Positions 21,105-34,800 of a DNA stretch of 64,000 bases are shown here, piece by piece. The stretch lies in NCBI GenBank assembly GCA_030490835.1, contig CM059972.1:45673452-45737451 (forward strand), given 5' to 3'. Source of the stretch: Annona cherimola (taxonomy: Eukaryota > Streptophyta > Magnoliopsida > Magnoliales > Annonaceae). Below the pieces are notes generated by a model that saw only the letters and a program-made list of their open reading frames with translations, was not told the DNA's origin and made no database searches. The position numbers and the translations under genes were made by a program. How positions within the stretch are numbered: the stretch's first letter is position 1; the number at the start of each line of letters is the position of its first letter.

Positions 21105-24100
21105 CCTTTTAGGTCATCCGTTGTCGTTCGAATGTAGATGAAATCAAGAGATTGTTGTTAGTTATTGTTCATTGAAGTTCCTTTCGTCAAATTCAGTTGT
21201 TTTGAATCTATTGGAATGCGTTAAAGTTTACTCGTACCCCTTACAGTCAAATCAAGTCAATTAGATTGAGTTGTACTCAATTCTAGCTAATCAAAGTTTA
21301 TTCAAGCAAACTCAATTCATTTGATTCGATTTCAATGCCTTTAAGGTCATTCCTTGTGGTTCGAATATAAATGAAATAAAGGGATTGTTGTTAATTATTG
21401 TTGATTGAAGTTCCTTTCCTCCGATTCTGTTGTTTTGAATCTATTGGAATGCGTTAAAGTTTACTCGTTCTCCGTAGTGTAGAATCAAGTCAATTAGATT
21501 GAGTTGTACTTAATTCTAGCTAATCAAAGTTCATTCTATCAAACTCAATTCATTTGATTTGATTTGAATACCTTTAAGGTCATCCCTTGTCGTTCGAATG
21601 TAAATGAAATGAAGGGATTGATGTTGATTGCTGATGATTGAAGTTCCTTTCGTTCGAATTAGTTGTTTTGAATCTATTGGAATGCATTAAAGTTTACTCG
21701 TTCTACTTACAGTCAAATCAAGACATTTAGATTTAGTTTTACTCAATTCTATCTAATCAAAGTTCTTTCTATCAAACTCAATACATTTGATTTGATTTGA
21801 ATGCCTTTAAGGTCGTCCCTTGTCGTTCGAATGTAAATGAAATCAAGGGATTGTTGTTAATTGTTCTTGATTGAAGTTCCTTTCGTCCAATTCAGATGTT
21901 TTGAATCTATTGGAATGCATTAAAGTTTACTCGTTCTCATTACAGTCAAATCAAGTCAATTAGATTGAGTAGTACTCAATTCTAACTAATCAAAGTTCAT
22001 TCTATCAAACTCAATTCATTTGATTCGATTTCAATGCCTTTAAGGTCATTCCTTGTCGTTCGAACGTAAATGAAATCATCGGATTGTTGTTAATTGTTGT
22101 TGATTGAAGTTCCTTTCGTCCAATTCAGTTGTTTTGAATCTATTGCAATGCGTTAAAGTTTACTCATTCTCCTTACAGTCAAATCAAGTCAATTAGATTG
22201 AGTTGTACTTAATTCTAGCTAATCAAAGTTCATTCTATCAAACTCAATTCATTTGATTCGATTTGAATGCCTTTAAGGTCATCCCTTGTCGTTCGAATGT
22301 AAATGAAATGAAGGGATTTATGTTGATTGTTGTTGATTGAAGTTCCTTTCGTTCGAATTAGTTGTTTTGAATCTATTGGAATGCATTAAAGTTTACTCGT
22401 TCTCATTACAGTCAAATCAAGTCAATTAGATTGAGTTGCACTCAATTCTAGCTAATCAAAGTTCATTCTATCAAACTCATTTCATTTGATTCGATTTGAA
22501 TGCCTTTAAGGTCATCCCTTGTCGTTCGAATGTAAATGAAATGAAGGGATTCATGTTGATTGTTGTTGATTGAAGTTCCTTTTGTTCGAATTAGTTGTTT
22601 TGAATCTATTGGAATGCATTAAAGTTTACTCGTTCTACTTACAGTCAAATCAAGTCATTTAGATTGAGTTTTACTCAATTCCATCTAATCAAAGTTCATT
22701 CTATCAAACTCAATACATTTGATTGGATTTGAATGCCTTTAAGGTCGTCCCTTGTCGTTCGAATGTTAATGAAATCATGGGATTGTTGTTAATTGTTGTT
22801 GATTGAAGTTCCTTTCGTCCAATTCAGTTGTTTTGAATCTATTGGAATGCATTAAAGTTTACTCGTTCTCATTACAGTCAAATCAAGTCAATTAGATTGA
22901 GTAGTACTCAATTCTAACTAATCAAAGTTCATTCTATCCAACTGAATTCATTTGATTCGATTTCAATGCCATTAGGGTCATTCCTTGTCGTTCGAATGTA
23001 AATGAAATAATGGGATTGTTGTCAATTGTTGTTGATTGAAGTTCCTTTCGTCCAATTCAGTTGTTTTGAATCCATTGCAATGCGTTAAAGTTTACTCGTT
23101 CTCCTTACAGTCAAATCAAGTCAATTAGATTGAGTTGTACTCAATTCTAGCTAATCAAAGTTCATTCTATCAAACTTAATTCATTTGATTCGATTTGAAT
23201 ACCTTTAAGGTCATCCGTTGTGGTTCGAATGTAAATGAAATGAACGGATTGTTGTTGTTTGTTGTTGATTGAAGTTCCTTACGTTAGATTTAGTTGTTTT
23301 GAATATATTTGAAAGCATTAAAGTTTACTCGTTCTCCTTACAGTCAAATAAAGTCATTTAGATTGAGTTTTACTCAATTCTATCTAATCAAAGTTCATTC
23401 TATAAAACTCAATACATTTGATTTGATTTCAATGCCTTTAAGGTCGTCCCTTGTCGTTCGAATGTAAATTAAATGAAGGGATTGATGTTGATTGTTGTTG
23501 ATTGATGATCCTTTCCTCCGATTTAGTTGTTTTGAATCTTTTGAAATTCGTTAAAGTTTACTCGTTCTCACTACAGTCAAATCAAGTCAATTAGATTGAG
23601 TTGTACTCAATTCTAACTAAACAAAGTTCATTCTATTCAACTGAATTCATTTGATTCGATTTCAATGCCTTTAAGGTCATTCCTTGTCGTTCGAATGTAA
23701 ATGAAATCATGGGATTGTTGTTAGTTGTTGTTGATTGAAGTTCCTTTCGTCCAATTCAGTTGTTTTGAATCTATTGCAATGCGTTAAAGTTTACTCGTTC
23801 TCCGTAGTGTAGAATCAAGTCAATTAGATTGAGTTGTACTTAATTCTAGCTAATCAAAGTTCATTCTATCCAACTGAATTCATTTGATTCGATTTCAATG
23901 CTTTTAAGGTCATCCCTTGTCGTTCGAATGTAAATGAAATGAAGGGATTGATGTTGATTGTTGTTGATTGAAGTTCCTTTCGTTCGAATTAGTTGTTTTG
24001 AATCTATTGGAATGCATTAAAGTTTACTCGTTCTCACTACAGTCAAATCAAGTCAATTACATTGAGTTGTACTCAATTCTAACTAATCAAACTTCATTCT

Positions 24101-27100
24101 ATCCAACTGAATTCATTTGATTCGATTTCAATGCCTTTAAGGTCATTCCTTGTCGTTCGAATGTAAATGAAATCAAGGGATTGTTGTTAATTGTTGTTGA
24201 TTGAAGTTCCTTTCCTCCGACTCAACTGTTTTGAATCATTTGGAATGGCTTAAAGTTTACTCGTTCTCATTACAGTCAAATCAAGTCAATTAGATTGAGT
24301 TGTACTGAATTCTAAGTAATCAAAGTTCATTCTATCAAACTCAATTCATTTGATTCGATTTCAACGCCTTTAAGGTCATCCGTTGTCGTTCGAATGTAGA
24401 TGAAATCAAGGGATTTGTTGTTAATTGTTGTTCATTGAAGTTCCTTTCGTCAAATTCAGTTGTTTTGAATCTATTGGAATGCGTTAAAGTTTACTCGTTC
24501 TCCTTACAGTCAAATCAAGTCAATTAGATTGAGTTGTACTCAATTCTAGCTAATCAAAGTTCATTCTATCAAACTCAATTCATTTGATTCGAATTCAATG
24601 CCTTTAAGGTCATTCCTTGTTGTTCGAATGTAAATGAAATCCAGGGATTGTTATTAATTGTTGTTGATTGAAGTTCCTTTTCTCCGATTCAGTTGTTTTG
24701 AATCTTTTGGAATGCGTTAAAGTTTACTCGTTCTCATTACAGTCAAATCAAGTCAATTACATTGAATTGTACTTTATTCTAACTAATCAAAGTTCATTCT
24801 ATACAACTCAATTCATTTGATTCGATTTGAATACCTTTAAGGTATTCCCTTGTGGTTCGAATGTAAATGAAATGAAGGGATTGATGTTGATTGTTGTTGA
24901 TTAAAGTTCCTTTCGTCCGAATTAGTTGTTTTGAATCTATTGGAATGCATTAAAGTTTACTCGTTCTCATTACAGTCAAATCAAGTCAATTAGATTGAGT
25001 TGTACTCAATTCTAACTAATCAAACTGCATTCTATCCAACTGAATTCATTTGATTCGATTTCAATGCCTTTAAGGTCATCCGTTGTCGTTCGAATGTAAA
25101 TGAAATCATGGGATTGTTGTTAGTTGTTGTTGATTGAAGTTCCTTTCGTCCAATTCAGTAGTTTTGAATCTATTGCAATGCGTTAAAGTTTACTCGTTCT
25201 CCTTACAGTCAAATCAAGTCAATTAGATTGAGTTGTACTCAATTCTATCTAATCAAAGTTCATTCTATCAAACTCAATTCATTTGATTCGATTTCAATGC
25301 CTTTAAGGTCATTCCTTGTCGTTCGAATGTAAATGAAATCAAGGGATTGTTATTAATTGTTGTTGATTGAAGTTCCTTTCCTCCGATTCGGTTGTTTTGA
25401 ATCTTTTGGAATGCGTTAAAGTTTGCTCGTTCTCATTACAGTCAAATCAAGTCAATTAGATTGAGTTGTACTGTATTCTAACTAATCAAAGTTCATTCTA
25501 TCCAACTGAATTCATTTAATTCGATTTCAATGCCTTTAAGGTCATTCCTTGTCGTTCGAATGTAAATGAAATCAAGGGATTGTTGTTAATTGTTGTTGAT
25601 TGAAGTTCCTTTCCTCCGATTCAACTTTTTTGAATCTTTTGGAATGCATTAAAGTTTACTCGTTCTCATTACAGTCAAATCAAGTCAATTAGATTGAGTT
25701 GTACTCAATTATAACTAATCAATGTTCATTCTATTCAACTGAATTCATTTGATTCGATTTCAATGCCATTAAGGTCTTTCCTTGTCGTTCGAATGTAAAT
25801 GAAATCATGGGATTGTTGTTAGTTGTTGTTGATTGAAGTTCCTTTCGTCCAATTTAGTTGTTTTGAATCTATTGCAATGCGTTAAAGTTTACTCGTTCTC
25901 CTTACAGTCAAATCAAGTCAATTAGATTGAGTTGTACTCAATTCTAGCTAATCAAAGTTCATTCTATCAAACTCAATTCATTTGATTCGATTTGAATACC
26001 TCTGAGGTCTTCCCTTGTCATTCGCATGTAAATGAAATGAAGGGATTGTTGTTCATTGTTGTTGATTGATGATCCTTTCCTCCGATTTAGTTGTTTTGAA
26101 TCTTTTGAAATTCGTTAAAGTTTACTCGTTCTCACTACAGTCAAATCAAGTCAATTACATTGAGTTGTACTCAATTCTAACTAATCAAAGTTAATTCTAT
26201 CCAACTGAATTCATTTGATTCGATTTCAATGCCTTTAAGGTCATTCCTTGTCGTTCAAATGTAAATGAAATCAAGGGATTGTTGTTAATTGTTGTTGATT
26301 GAAGTTCCTTTCTTCCGATTCAACTGTTTGGAATCATTTGGAATGCCTTAAAATTTACTCGTTCTCATTACAGTCAAATCAAGTCAATTAGATTGAGTTG
26401 TACTGAATTCTAACTAATTAAAGTTCATTCTATCAAACTCAATTCATTTGATTCGATTTCAACGCCTTTTAGGTCATCCGTTGTCGTTCGAATGTAGATG
26501 AAATCAAGGGATTGTTGTTAGTTATTGTTCATTGAAGTTCCTTTCGTCAAATTCAGTTGTTTTGAATCTATTGGAATGCGTTAAAGTTTACTCGTACCCC
26601 TTACAGTCAAATCAAGTCAATTAGATTGAGTTGTACTCAATTCTAGCTAATCAAAGTTCATTCAAGCAAACTCAATTCATTTGATTCGATTTCAATGCCT
26701 TTAAGGTCATTCCTTGTGGTTCGAATATAAATGAAATAAAGGGATTGTTGTTAATTATTGTTGATTGAAGTTCCTTTCCTCCGATTCAGTTGTTTTGAAT
26801 CTATTGCAATGCGTTAAAGTTTACTCGTTCTCCGTAGTGTAGAATCAAGTCAATTAGATTGAGTTGTACTTAATTCTAGCTAATCAAAGTTCATTCTATC
26901 AAACTCAATTCATTTGATTTGATTTGAATACCTTTAAGGTCATCCCTTGTCGTTCGAATGTAAATGAAATGAAGGGATTGATGTTGATTGCTGATGATTG
27001 AAGTTCCTTTCGTTCGAATTAGTTGTTTTGAATCTATTGGAATGCATTAAAGTTTACTCGTTCTACTTACAGTCAAATCAAGACATTTAGATTTAGTTTT

Positions 27101-30100
27101 ACTCAATTCTATCTAATCAAAGTTCTTTCTATCAAACTCAATACATTTGATTTGATTTGAATGCCTTTAAGGTCGTCCCTTGTCGTTCGAATGTAAATGA
27201 AATCAAGGGATTGTTGTTAATTGTTCTTGATTGAAGTTCCTTTCGTCCAATTCAGATGTTTTGAATCTATTGCAATGCGATAAAGTTTACTCGTTCTCCT
27301 TACAGTCAAATCAAGTCAATTAGATTGAGTTGTAGTCAATTCTAGCTAATCAAAGTTCATTCTATCAAACTCAATTCATTTGATTAGATTTCAATGCCTT
27401 TAAGGTCATTCCTTGTCGTTCGAATGTAAATGAAATCATGGAATTGTTGTTAATTGTTGTTGATTGAAGTTCCTTTCGTCCAATTCAGTTGTTTTGAATC
27501 TATTGCAATGCGTTAAAGTTTACTCGTTCTCCTTACAGTCAAATCAAGTCGATTAGATTGAGTTGTACTCAATTCTAGCTAATCAAAGTTCATTCTATCA
27601 AACTCAATTCATTTGATTCGATTTGAATGCCTTTAAGGTCATCCCTTGTCGTTCGAATGTAAATGAAATGAAGGGATTGATGTTGATTGTTGTTGATTGA
27701 AGTTCCTTTCGTTCGAATTAGTTGTTTTGAATCTATTGGAATGCATTAAAGTTTACTCGTTCTCATTACAGTCAAATCAAGTCAATTAGATTGAGTTGTA
27801 CTCAATTCTAGCTAATCAAAGTTCATTCTATCAAACTCATTTCACTTGATTCGATTTGAATGCCTTTAAGGTCATCCCTTGTCGTTCGAATGTAAATGAA
27901 ATGAAGGGATTCATGTTGATTGTTGTTGATTGAAGTTCCTTTTGTTCGAATTAGTTGTTTTGAATCTATTGGAATGCATTAAAGTTTACTCGTTCTACTT
28001 ACAGTCAAATCAAGTCATTTAGATTGAGTTTTACACAATTCCATCTAATCAAAGTTCATTCTATCAAACTCAATACATTTGATTGGATTAGAATGCCTTT
28101 AAGGTCGTCCCTTGTCGTTCGAATGTAAACGAAATCATGGGATTGTTGTTAATTGTTGTTGATTGAAGTTCCTTTCGTCCAATTCAGTTGTTTTGAATCT
28201 ATTGGAATGCATTAAAGTTTACTCGTTCTCATTACAGTCAAATCAAGTCAATTAGATTGAGTAGTACTCAATTCTAACTAATCAAAGTTCATTCTATCCA
28301 ACTGAATTCATTTAATTCGATTTCAATGCCATTAGGGTCATTCCTTGTCGTTCGAATGTAAATGAAATCATGGGATTGTTGTCAATTGTTGTTGATTGAA
28401 TTTCCTTTCGTCCAATTCAGTTGTTTTGAATCTATTGCAATGCGTTAAAGTTTACTCGTTCTCCTTACAGTCAAATCAAGTCAATTAGATTGAGTTGTAC
28501 TCAATTCTAGCTAATCAAAGTTCATTCTATCAAACTTAATTCATTTGATTCGATTTGAATGCCTTTAAGGTCATCCGTTGTGGTTCGAATGTAAATGAAA
28601 TGAACGGATTGTTGTTGTTTGTTGTTGATTGAAGTTCCTTACGTTAGAATTAGTTGTTTTGAATATATTTGAAAGCATTAAAGTTTACTCGTTCTCCTTA
28701 CAGTCAAATAAAGTCATTTAGATTGAGTTTTACTCAATTCTATCTAATCAAAGTTCATTCTATAAAACTCAATACATTTGATTTGATTTCAATGCCTTTA
28801 AGGTCGTCCCTTGTCGTTCGAATGTAAATTAAATGAAGGGATTGATGTTGATTGTTGTTGATTGAAGTTCCTTTCGTCCGAATTAGTTGTTTTGAATCTA
28901 TTGGAATGCATTAAAGTTTACCCGTTCTCATTACAGTCAAATCAAGTCAATTAGATTGAGTTGTACTCAATTCTAACTAAACAAAGTTCATTCTATTCAA
29001 CTGAATTCATTTGATTCGATTTCAATGCCTTTAAGGTCATTCCTTGTCGTTCGAATGTAAATGAAATCATGGGATTGTTGTTAGTTGTTGTTGATTGAAG
29101 TTCCTTTCGTCCAATTCAGTTGTTTTGAATCTATTGCAATGCGTTAAAGTTTACTCGTTCTCCTTACAGTCAAATCAAGTCAATTAGATTGAGTTGTACT
29201 CAATTCTAGCTAGTCAAAGTTCACTCTATCAAACTCAATTCATTTGATTCGATTTGAATGCCTTTAAGGTCATCCCTTGTCGTTCGAATGTAAATGAAAT
29301 GAAGGGATTGATGTTGATTGTTGTTGATTGATGATCCTTTCCTCCGATTTAGTTGTTTTGAATCTTTTGAAATGCGTTAAAGTTTACTCGTTCTCACTAC
29401 AGTCAAATCAAGTCAATTACATTGAGTTGTACTCAATTCTAACTAATCAAACTTCATTCTATCCAACTGAATTCATTTGATTCGATTTCAATGCCTTTAA
29501 GGTCATTCCTTGTCGTTCGAATGTAAATGAAATCAAGGGATTTTTGCTAATTGTTGTTGATTGAAGTTCCTTTCCTCCGACTCAACTGTTTTGAATCATT
29601 TGGAATGCCTTAAAGTTTACTCGTTCTCATTACAGTCAAATCAAGTCAATTAGATTGAGTTGTACTGAATTCTAACTAATCAAAGTTCATTCTATCAAAC
29701 TCAATTCATTTGATTCGATTTCAACGCCTTTAAGGTCATCCGTTGTCGTTCGAATGTAGATGAAATCAAGGGATTTGTTGTTAATTGTTGTTCATTGAAG
29801 TTCCTTTCGTCAAATTCAGTTGTTTTGAATCTATTGGAATGCGTTAAAGTTTACTCGTTCTCCTTACAGTCAAATCAAGTCAATTAGATTGAGTTGTACT
29901 CAATTCTAGCTAATCAAAGATCATTCTATCAAACTCAATTCATTTGATTCGATTTCAATGCCTTTAAGGTCATTCCTTGTTGTTCGAATGTAAATGAAAT
30001 CCAGGGATTGTTATTAATTGTTGTTGATTGAAGTTCCTTTTCTCCGATTCAGTTGTTTTGAATCTTTTGGAATGCGTTAAAGTTTACTCGTTCTCATTAC

Positions 30101-31824
30101 AGTCAAATCAAGTCAATTACATTGAATTGTACTTAATTCTAACTAATCAAAGTTCATTCTATACAACTCAATTCATTTGATTCGATTTGAATACCTTTAA
30201 GGTATTCCCTTGTGGTTCGAATGTAAATGAAATGAAGGGATTGATGTTGATTGTTGTTGATTAAAGTTCCTTTCGTCCGAATTAGTTGTTTTGAATCTAT
30301 TGGAATGCATTAAAGTTTACTCGTTCTCATTACAGTCAAATCAAGTCAATTAGATTGAGTTGTACTCAATTCTAACTAATCAAACTGCATTCTATCCAAC
30401 TGAATTCATTTGATTCGATTTCAATGCCTTTAAGGTCATCCGTTGTCGTTCGAATGTAAATGAAATCATGGGATTGTTGTTAGTTGTTGTTGATTGAAGT
30501 TCCTTTCGTCCAATTCAGTAGTTTTGAATCTATTGCAATGCGTTAAAGTTTACTCGTTCTCCTTACAGTCAAATCAAGTCAATTAGATTGAGTTGTACTC
30601 AATTCTATCTAATCAAAGTTCATTCTATCAAACTCAATTCATTTGATTCGATTTCAATGCCTTTAAGGTCATTCCTTGTCGTTCGAATGTAAATGAAATC
30701 AAGGGATTGTTATTAATTGTTGTTGATTGAAGTTCCTTTCCTCCGATTCGGTTGTTTTGAATCTTTTGGAATGCGTTAAAGTTTACTCGTTCTCATTACA
30801 GTCAAATCAAGTCAATTAGATTGAGTTGTACTGTATTCTAACTAATCAAAGTTCATTCTATCCAACTGAATTCATTTAATTCGATTTCAATGCCTTTAAG
30901 GTCATTCCTTGTCGTTCGAATGTAAATGAAATCAAGGGATTGTTGTTAATTGTTGTTGATTGAAGTTCCTTTCCTCCGATTCAACTGTTTTGAATCTTTT
31001 GGAATGCATTAAAGTTTACTCGTTCTCATTACAGTCAAATCAAGTCAATTAGATTGAGTTGTACTCAATTATAACTAATCAATGTTCATTCTATTCAACT
31101 GAATTCATTTGATTCGATTACAATGCCATTAAGGTCATTCCTTGTCGTTCGAATGTAAATGAAATCATGGGATTGTTGTTAGTTGTTGTTGATTGAAGTT
31201 CCTTTCGTCCAATTCAGTTGTTTTGAATCTATTGCAATGCGTTAAAGTTTACTCGTTCTCCTTACAGTCAAATCAAGTCAATTAGATTGAGTTATACTCA
31301 ATTCTAGCTAATCAAAGTTCATTCTATCAAACTCAATTCATTTGATTCGATTTGAATACCTTTGAGGTCTTCCCTTGTCATTCGCCTGTAAATGAAATGA
31401 AGGGATTGTTGTTCATTGTTGTTGATTGATGATCCTTTCCTCCGATTTAGTTGTTTTGAATCTTTTGAAATTCGTTAAAGTTTACTCGTTCTCACTACAG
31501 TCAAATCAAGTCAATTACATTGAGTTGTACTCAATTCTAACTAATCAAAGTTAATTCTATCCAACTGAATTCATTTGATTCGATTTCAATGCCTTTAAGG
31601 TCATTCCTTGTCGTTCGAATGTAAATGAAATCAAGGGATTGTTGTTAATTGTTGTTGATTGAAGTTCCTTTCTTCCGATTCAACTGTTTGGAATCATTTG
31701 GAATGCCTTAAAGTTTACTCGTTCTCATTACAGTCAAATCAAGTCAATTAGATTGAGTTGTACTGAATTCTAACTAATTAAAGTTCATTCTATCAAACTC
31801 AATTCATTTGATTCGATTTCAACG
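21105..31824 (+). repeat. Higher-order repeat, 23-mer (5360 bp), two tandem copies
   Basis: Copies 21105-26464 and 26465-31824 start at the rare CCTTTTAGG form of the landmark. Paired markers at 5360 bp: CTCGTACCCC at 21231, 26591 and 31951; TCCGTAGTGT at 21471, 26831 and 32191; CATCCGTTG with GAACGG at 23211, 28571 and 33931. 5360 is 23 x 233 plus 1, the extra base lying in GGGATTTGTTG near 24410 and 29770. Similarity is patchy: the GATGATCC block sits near 23500 in copy 1 but near 29330 in copy 2, so conversion has moved segments between copies. Confidence 0.85.
21471..21490 (+). repeat. Clustered-change variant TCCGTAGTGTAGAATC
   Basis: Compared with the common TCCTTACAGTCAAATC, this monomer has five substitutions within about ten bases and no length change. 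The block occurs at 21471, 23801, 26831, 32191, 34521, 36851, 39181, 40812, 43841, 54539, 58033 and 61529, never before 21 kb. It is a good marker for tracing copies. Its clustering suggests one event, either error-prone repair or conversion from a related sequence, followed by spread. Confidence 0.85.
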
Positions 31825-34800
31825 CCTTTTAGGTCATCCGTTGTCGTTCGAATGTAGATGAAATCAAGGGATTGTTGTTAGTTATTGTTCATTGAAGTTC
31901 CTTTCGTCAAATTCAGTTGTTTTGAATCTATTGGAATGCGTTAAAGTTTACTCGTACCCCTTACAGTCAAATCAAGTCAATTAGATTGAGTTGTACTCAA
32001 TTCTAGCTAATCAAAGTTCATTCTAGCAAACTCAATTCATTTGATTCGATTTCAATGCCTTTAAGGTCATTCCTTGTGGTTCGAATATAAATGAAATAAA
32101 GGGATTGTTGTTAATTATTGTTGATTGAAGTTCCTTTCCTCCGATTCAGTTGTTTTGAATCTATTGGAATGCGTTAAAGTTTACTCGTTCTCCGTAGTGT
32201 AGAATCAAGTCAATTAGATTGAGTTGTACTTAATTCTAGCTAATCAAAGTTCATTCTATCAAACTCAATTCATTTGATTTGATTTGAATACCTTTAAGGT
32301 CATCCCTTGTCGTTCGAATGTAAATGAAATGAAGGGATTGATGTTGATTGCTGATGATTGAAGTTCCTTTCGTTCGAATTAGTTGTTTTGAATCTATTGG
32401 AATGCATTAAAGTTTACTCGTTCTACTTACAGTCAAATCAAGACATTTAGATTTAGTTTTACTCAATTCTATCTAATCAAAGTTCTTTCTATCAAACTCA
32501 ATACATTTGATTTGATTTGAATGCCTTTAAGGTCGTCCCTTGTCGTTCGAATGTAAATGAAATCAAGGGATTGTTGTTAATTGTTGTTGTTTGAAGTTCC
32601 TTTCCTCCGATTCAGCTGGTTTGAATCTTTTGGAATGCATTAAAGTTTACTCGTTCTCATTACAGACAAATCAAGTCAATTAGATTGAGTAGTACTCAAT
32701 TCTAACTAATCAAAGTTCATTCTATCCAACTGAATTCATTTGATTCGATTTCAATGCCATTAAGGTTATTCCTTGTCGTTCGAATGTAAATGAAATCATG
32801 GAATTGTTGTTAATTGTTGTTGATTGAAGTTCCTTTCGTCCAATTCAGATGTTTTGAATCTATTGCAATGCGTTAAAGTTTACTCGTTCTCCTTACAGTC
32901 AAATCAAGTCGATTAGATTGAGTTGTACTCAATTCTAGCTAATCAAAGTTCATTCTATCAAACTCAATTCATTTGATTCGATTTGAATGCCTTTAAGGTC
33001 ATCCCTTGTCGTTCGAATGTAAATGAAATGAAGGGATTGATGTTGATTGTTGTTGATTGAAGTTCCTTACGTTAGAATTAGTTGTTTTGAATCTATTGGA
33101 ATGCATTAAAGTTTACTCGTTCTACTTACAGTCAAATCAAGACATTTAGATTTAGTTTTACTCAATTCTATCTAATCAAAGTTCTTTCTATCAAACTCAA
33201 TACATTTGATTTGATTTGAATGCCTTTAAGGTCGTCCCTTGTCGTTCGAATGTAAATGAAATGAAGGGATTCATGTTGATTGTTGTTGATTGAAGTTCCT
33301 TTCGTCCGAATTAGTTGTTTTGAATCTATTGGAATGCATTAAAGTTTACTCGTTCTACTTACAGTCAAATCAAGTCATTTAGATTGAGTTTTACTCAATT
33401 CAATCTAATCAAAGTTCATTCTATCAAACTCAATACATTTGATTGGATTAGAATGCCTTTAAGGTCGTCCCTTGTCGTTCGAATGTAAATGAAATCATGG
33501 GATTGTTGTTAATTGTTGTTGATTGAAGTTCCTTTCGTCCAATTCAGTTGTTTTGAATCTATTGGAATGCATTAAAGTTTACTCGTTCTCATTACAGTCA
33601 AATCAAGTCAATTAGATTGAGTAGTACTCAATTCTAACTAATCAAAGTTCATTCTATCCAACTGAATTCATTTGATTCGATTTCAATGCCATTAGGGTCA
33701 TTCCTTGTCGTTCGAATGTAAATGAAATCATGGGATTGTTGTCAATTGTTGTTGATTGAATTTCCTTTCGTCCAATTCAGTTGTTTTGAATCTATTGCAA
33801 TGCGTTAAAGTTTACTCGTTCTCCTTACAGTCAAATCAAGTCAATTAGATTGAGTTGTACTCAATTCTAGCTAATCAAAGTTCATTCTATCAAACTTAAT
33901 TCATTTGATTCGATTTGAATACCTTTAAGGTCATCCGTTGTGGTTCGAATGTAAATGAAATGAACGGATTGTTGTTGTTTGTTGTTGATTGAAGTTCCTT
34001 ACGTTAGAATTAGTTGTTTTGAATATATTTGAAAGCATTAAAGTTTACTCGTTCTCCTTACAGTCAAATAAAGTCATTTAGATTGAGTTTTACTCAATTC
34101 TATCTAATCAAAGTTCATTCTATAAAACTCAATACATTTGATTTGATTTCAATGCCTTTAAGGTGGTCCCTTGTCGTTCGAATGTAAATTAAATGAAGGG
34201 ATTGATGTTGATTGTTGTTGATTGAAGTTCCTTTCGTCCGAATTAGTTGTTTTGAATCTATTGGAATGCATTAAAGTTTACCCGTTCTCATTACAGTCAA
34301 ATCAAGTCAATTAGATTGAGTTGTACTCAATTCTAACTAAACAAAGTTCATTCTATTCAACTGAATTCATTTGATTCGATTTCAATGCCTTTAAGGTCAT
34401 TCCTTGTCGTTCGAATGTAAATGAAATCATGGGATTGTTGTTAGTTGTTGTTGATTGAAGTTCCTTTCGTCCAATTCAGTTGTTTTGAATCTATTGCAAT
34501 GCGTTAAAGTTTACTCGTTCTCCGTAGTGTAGAATCAAGTCAATTAGATTGAGTTGTACTCAATTCTAGCTAGTCAAAGTTCATTCTATCCAACTGAATT
34601 CATTTGATTCGATTTCAATGCTTTTAAGGTCATCCCTTGTCGTTCGAATGTAAATGAAATGAAGGGATTGATGTTGATTGTTGTTGATTGAAGTTCCTTT
34701 CGTTCGAATTAGTTGTTTTGAATCTCTTGGAATGCATTAAAGTTTACTCGTTCTACTTACAGTCAAATCAAGACATTTAAATTTAGTTTTACTCAATTCT

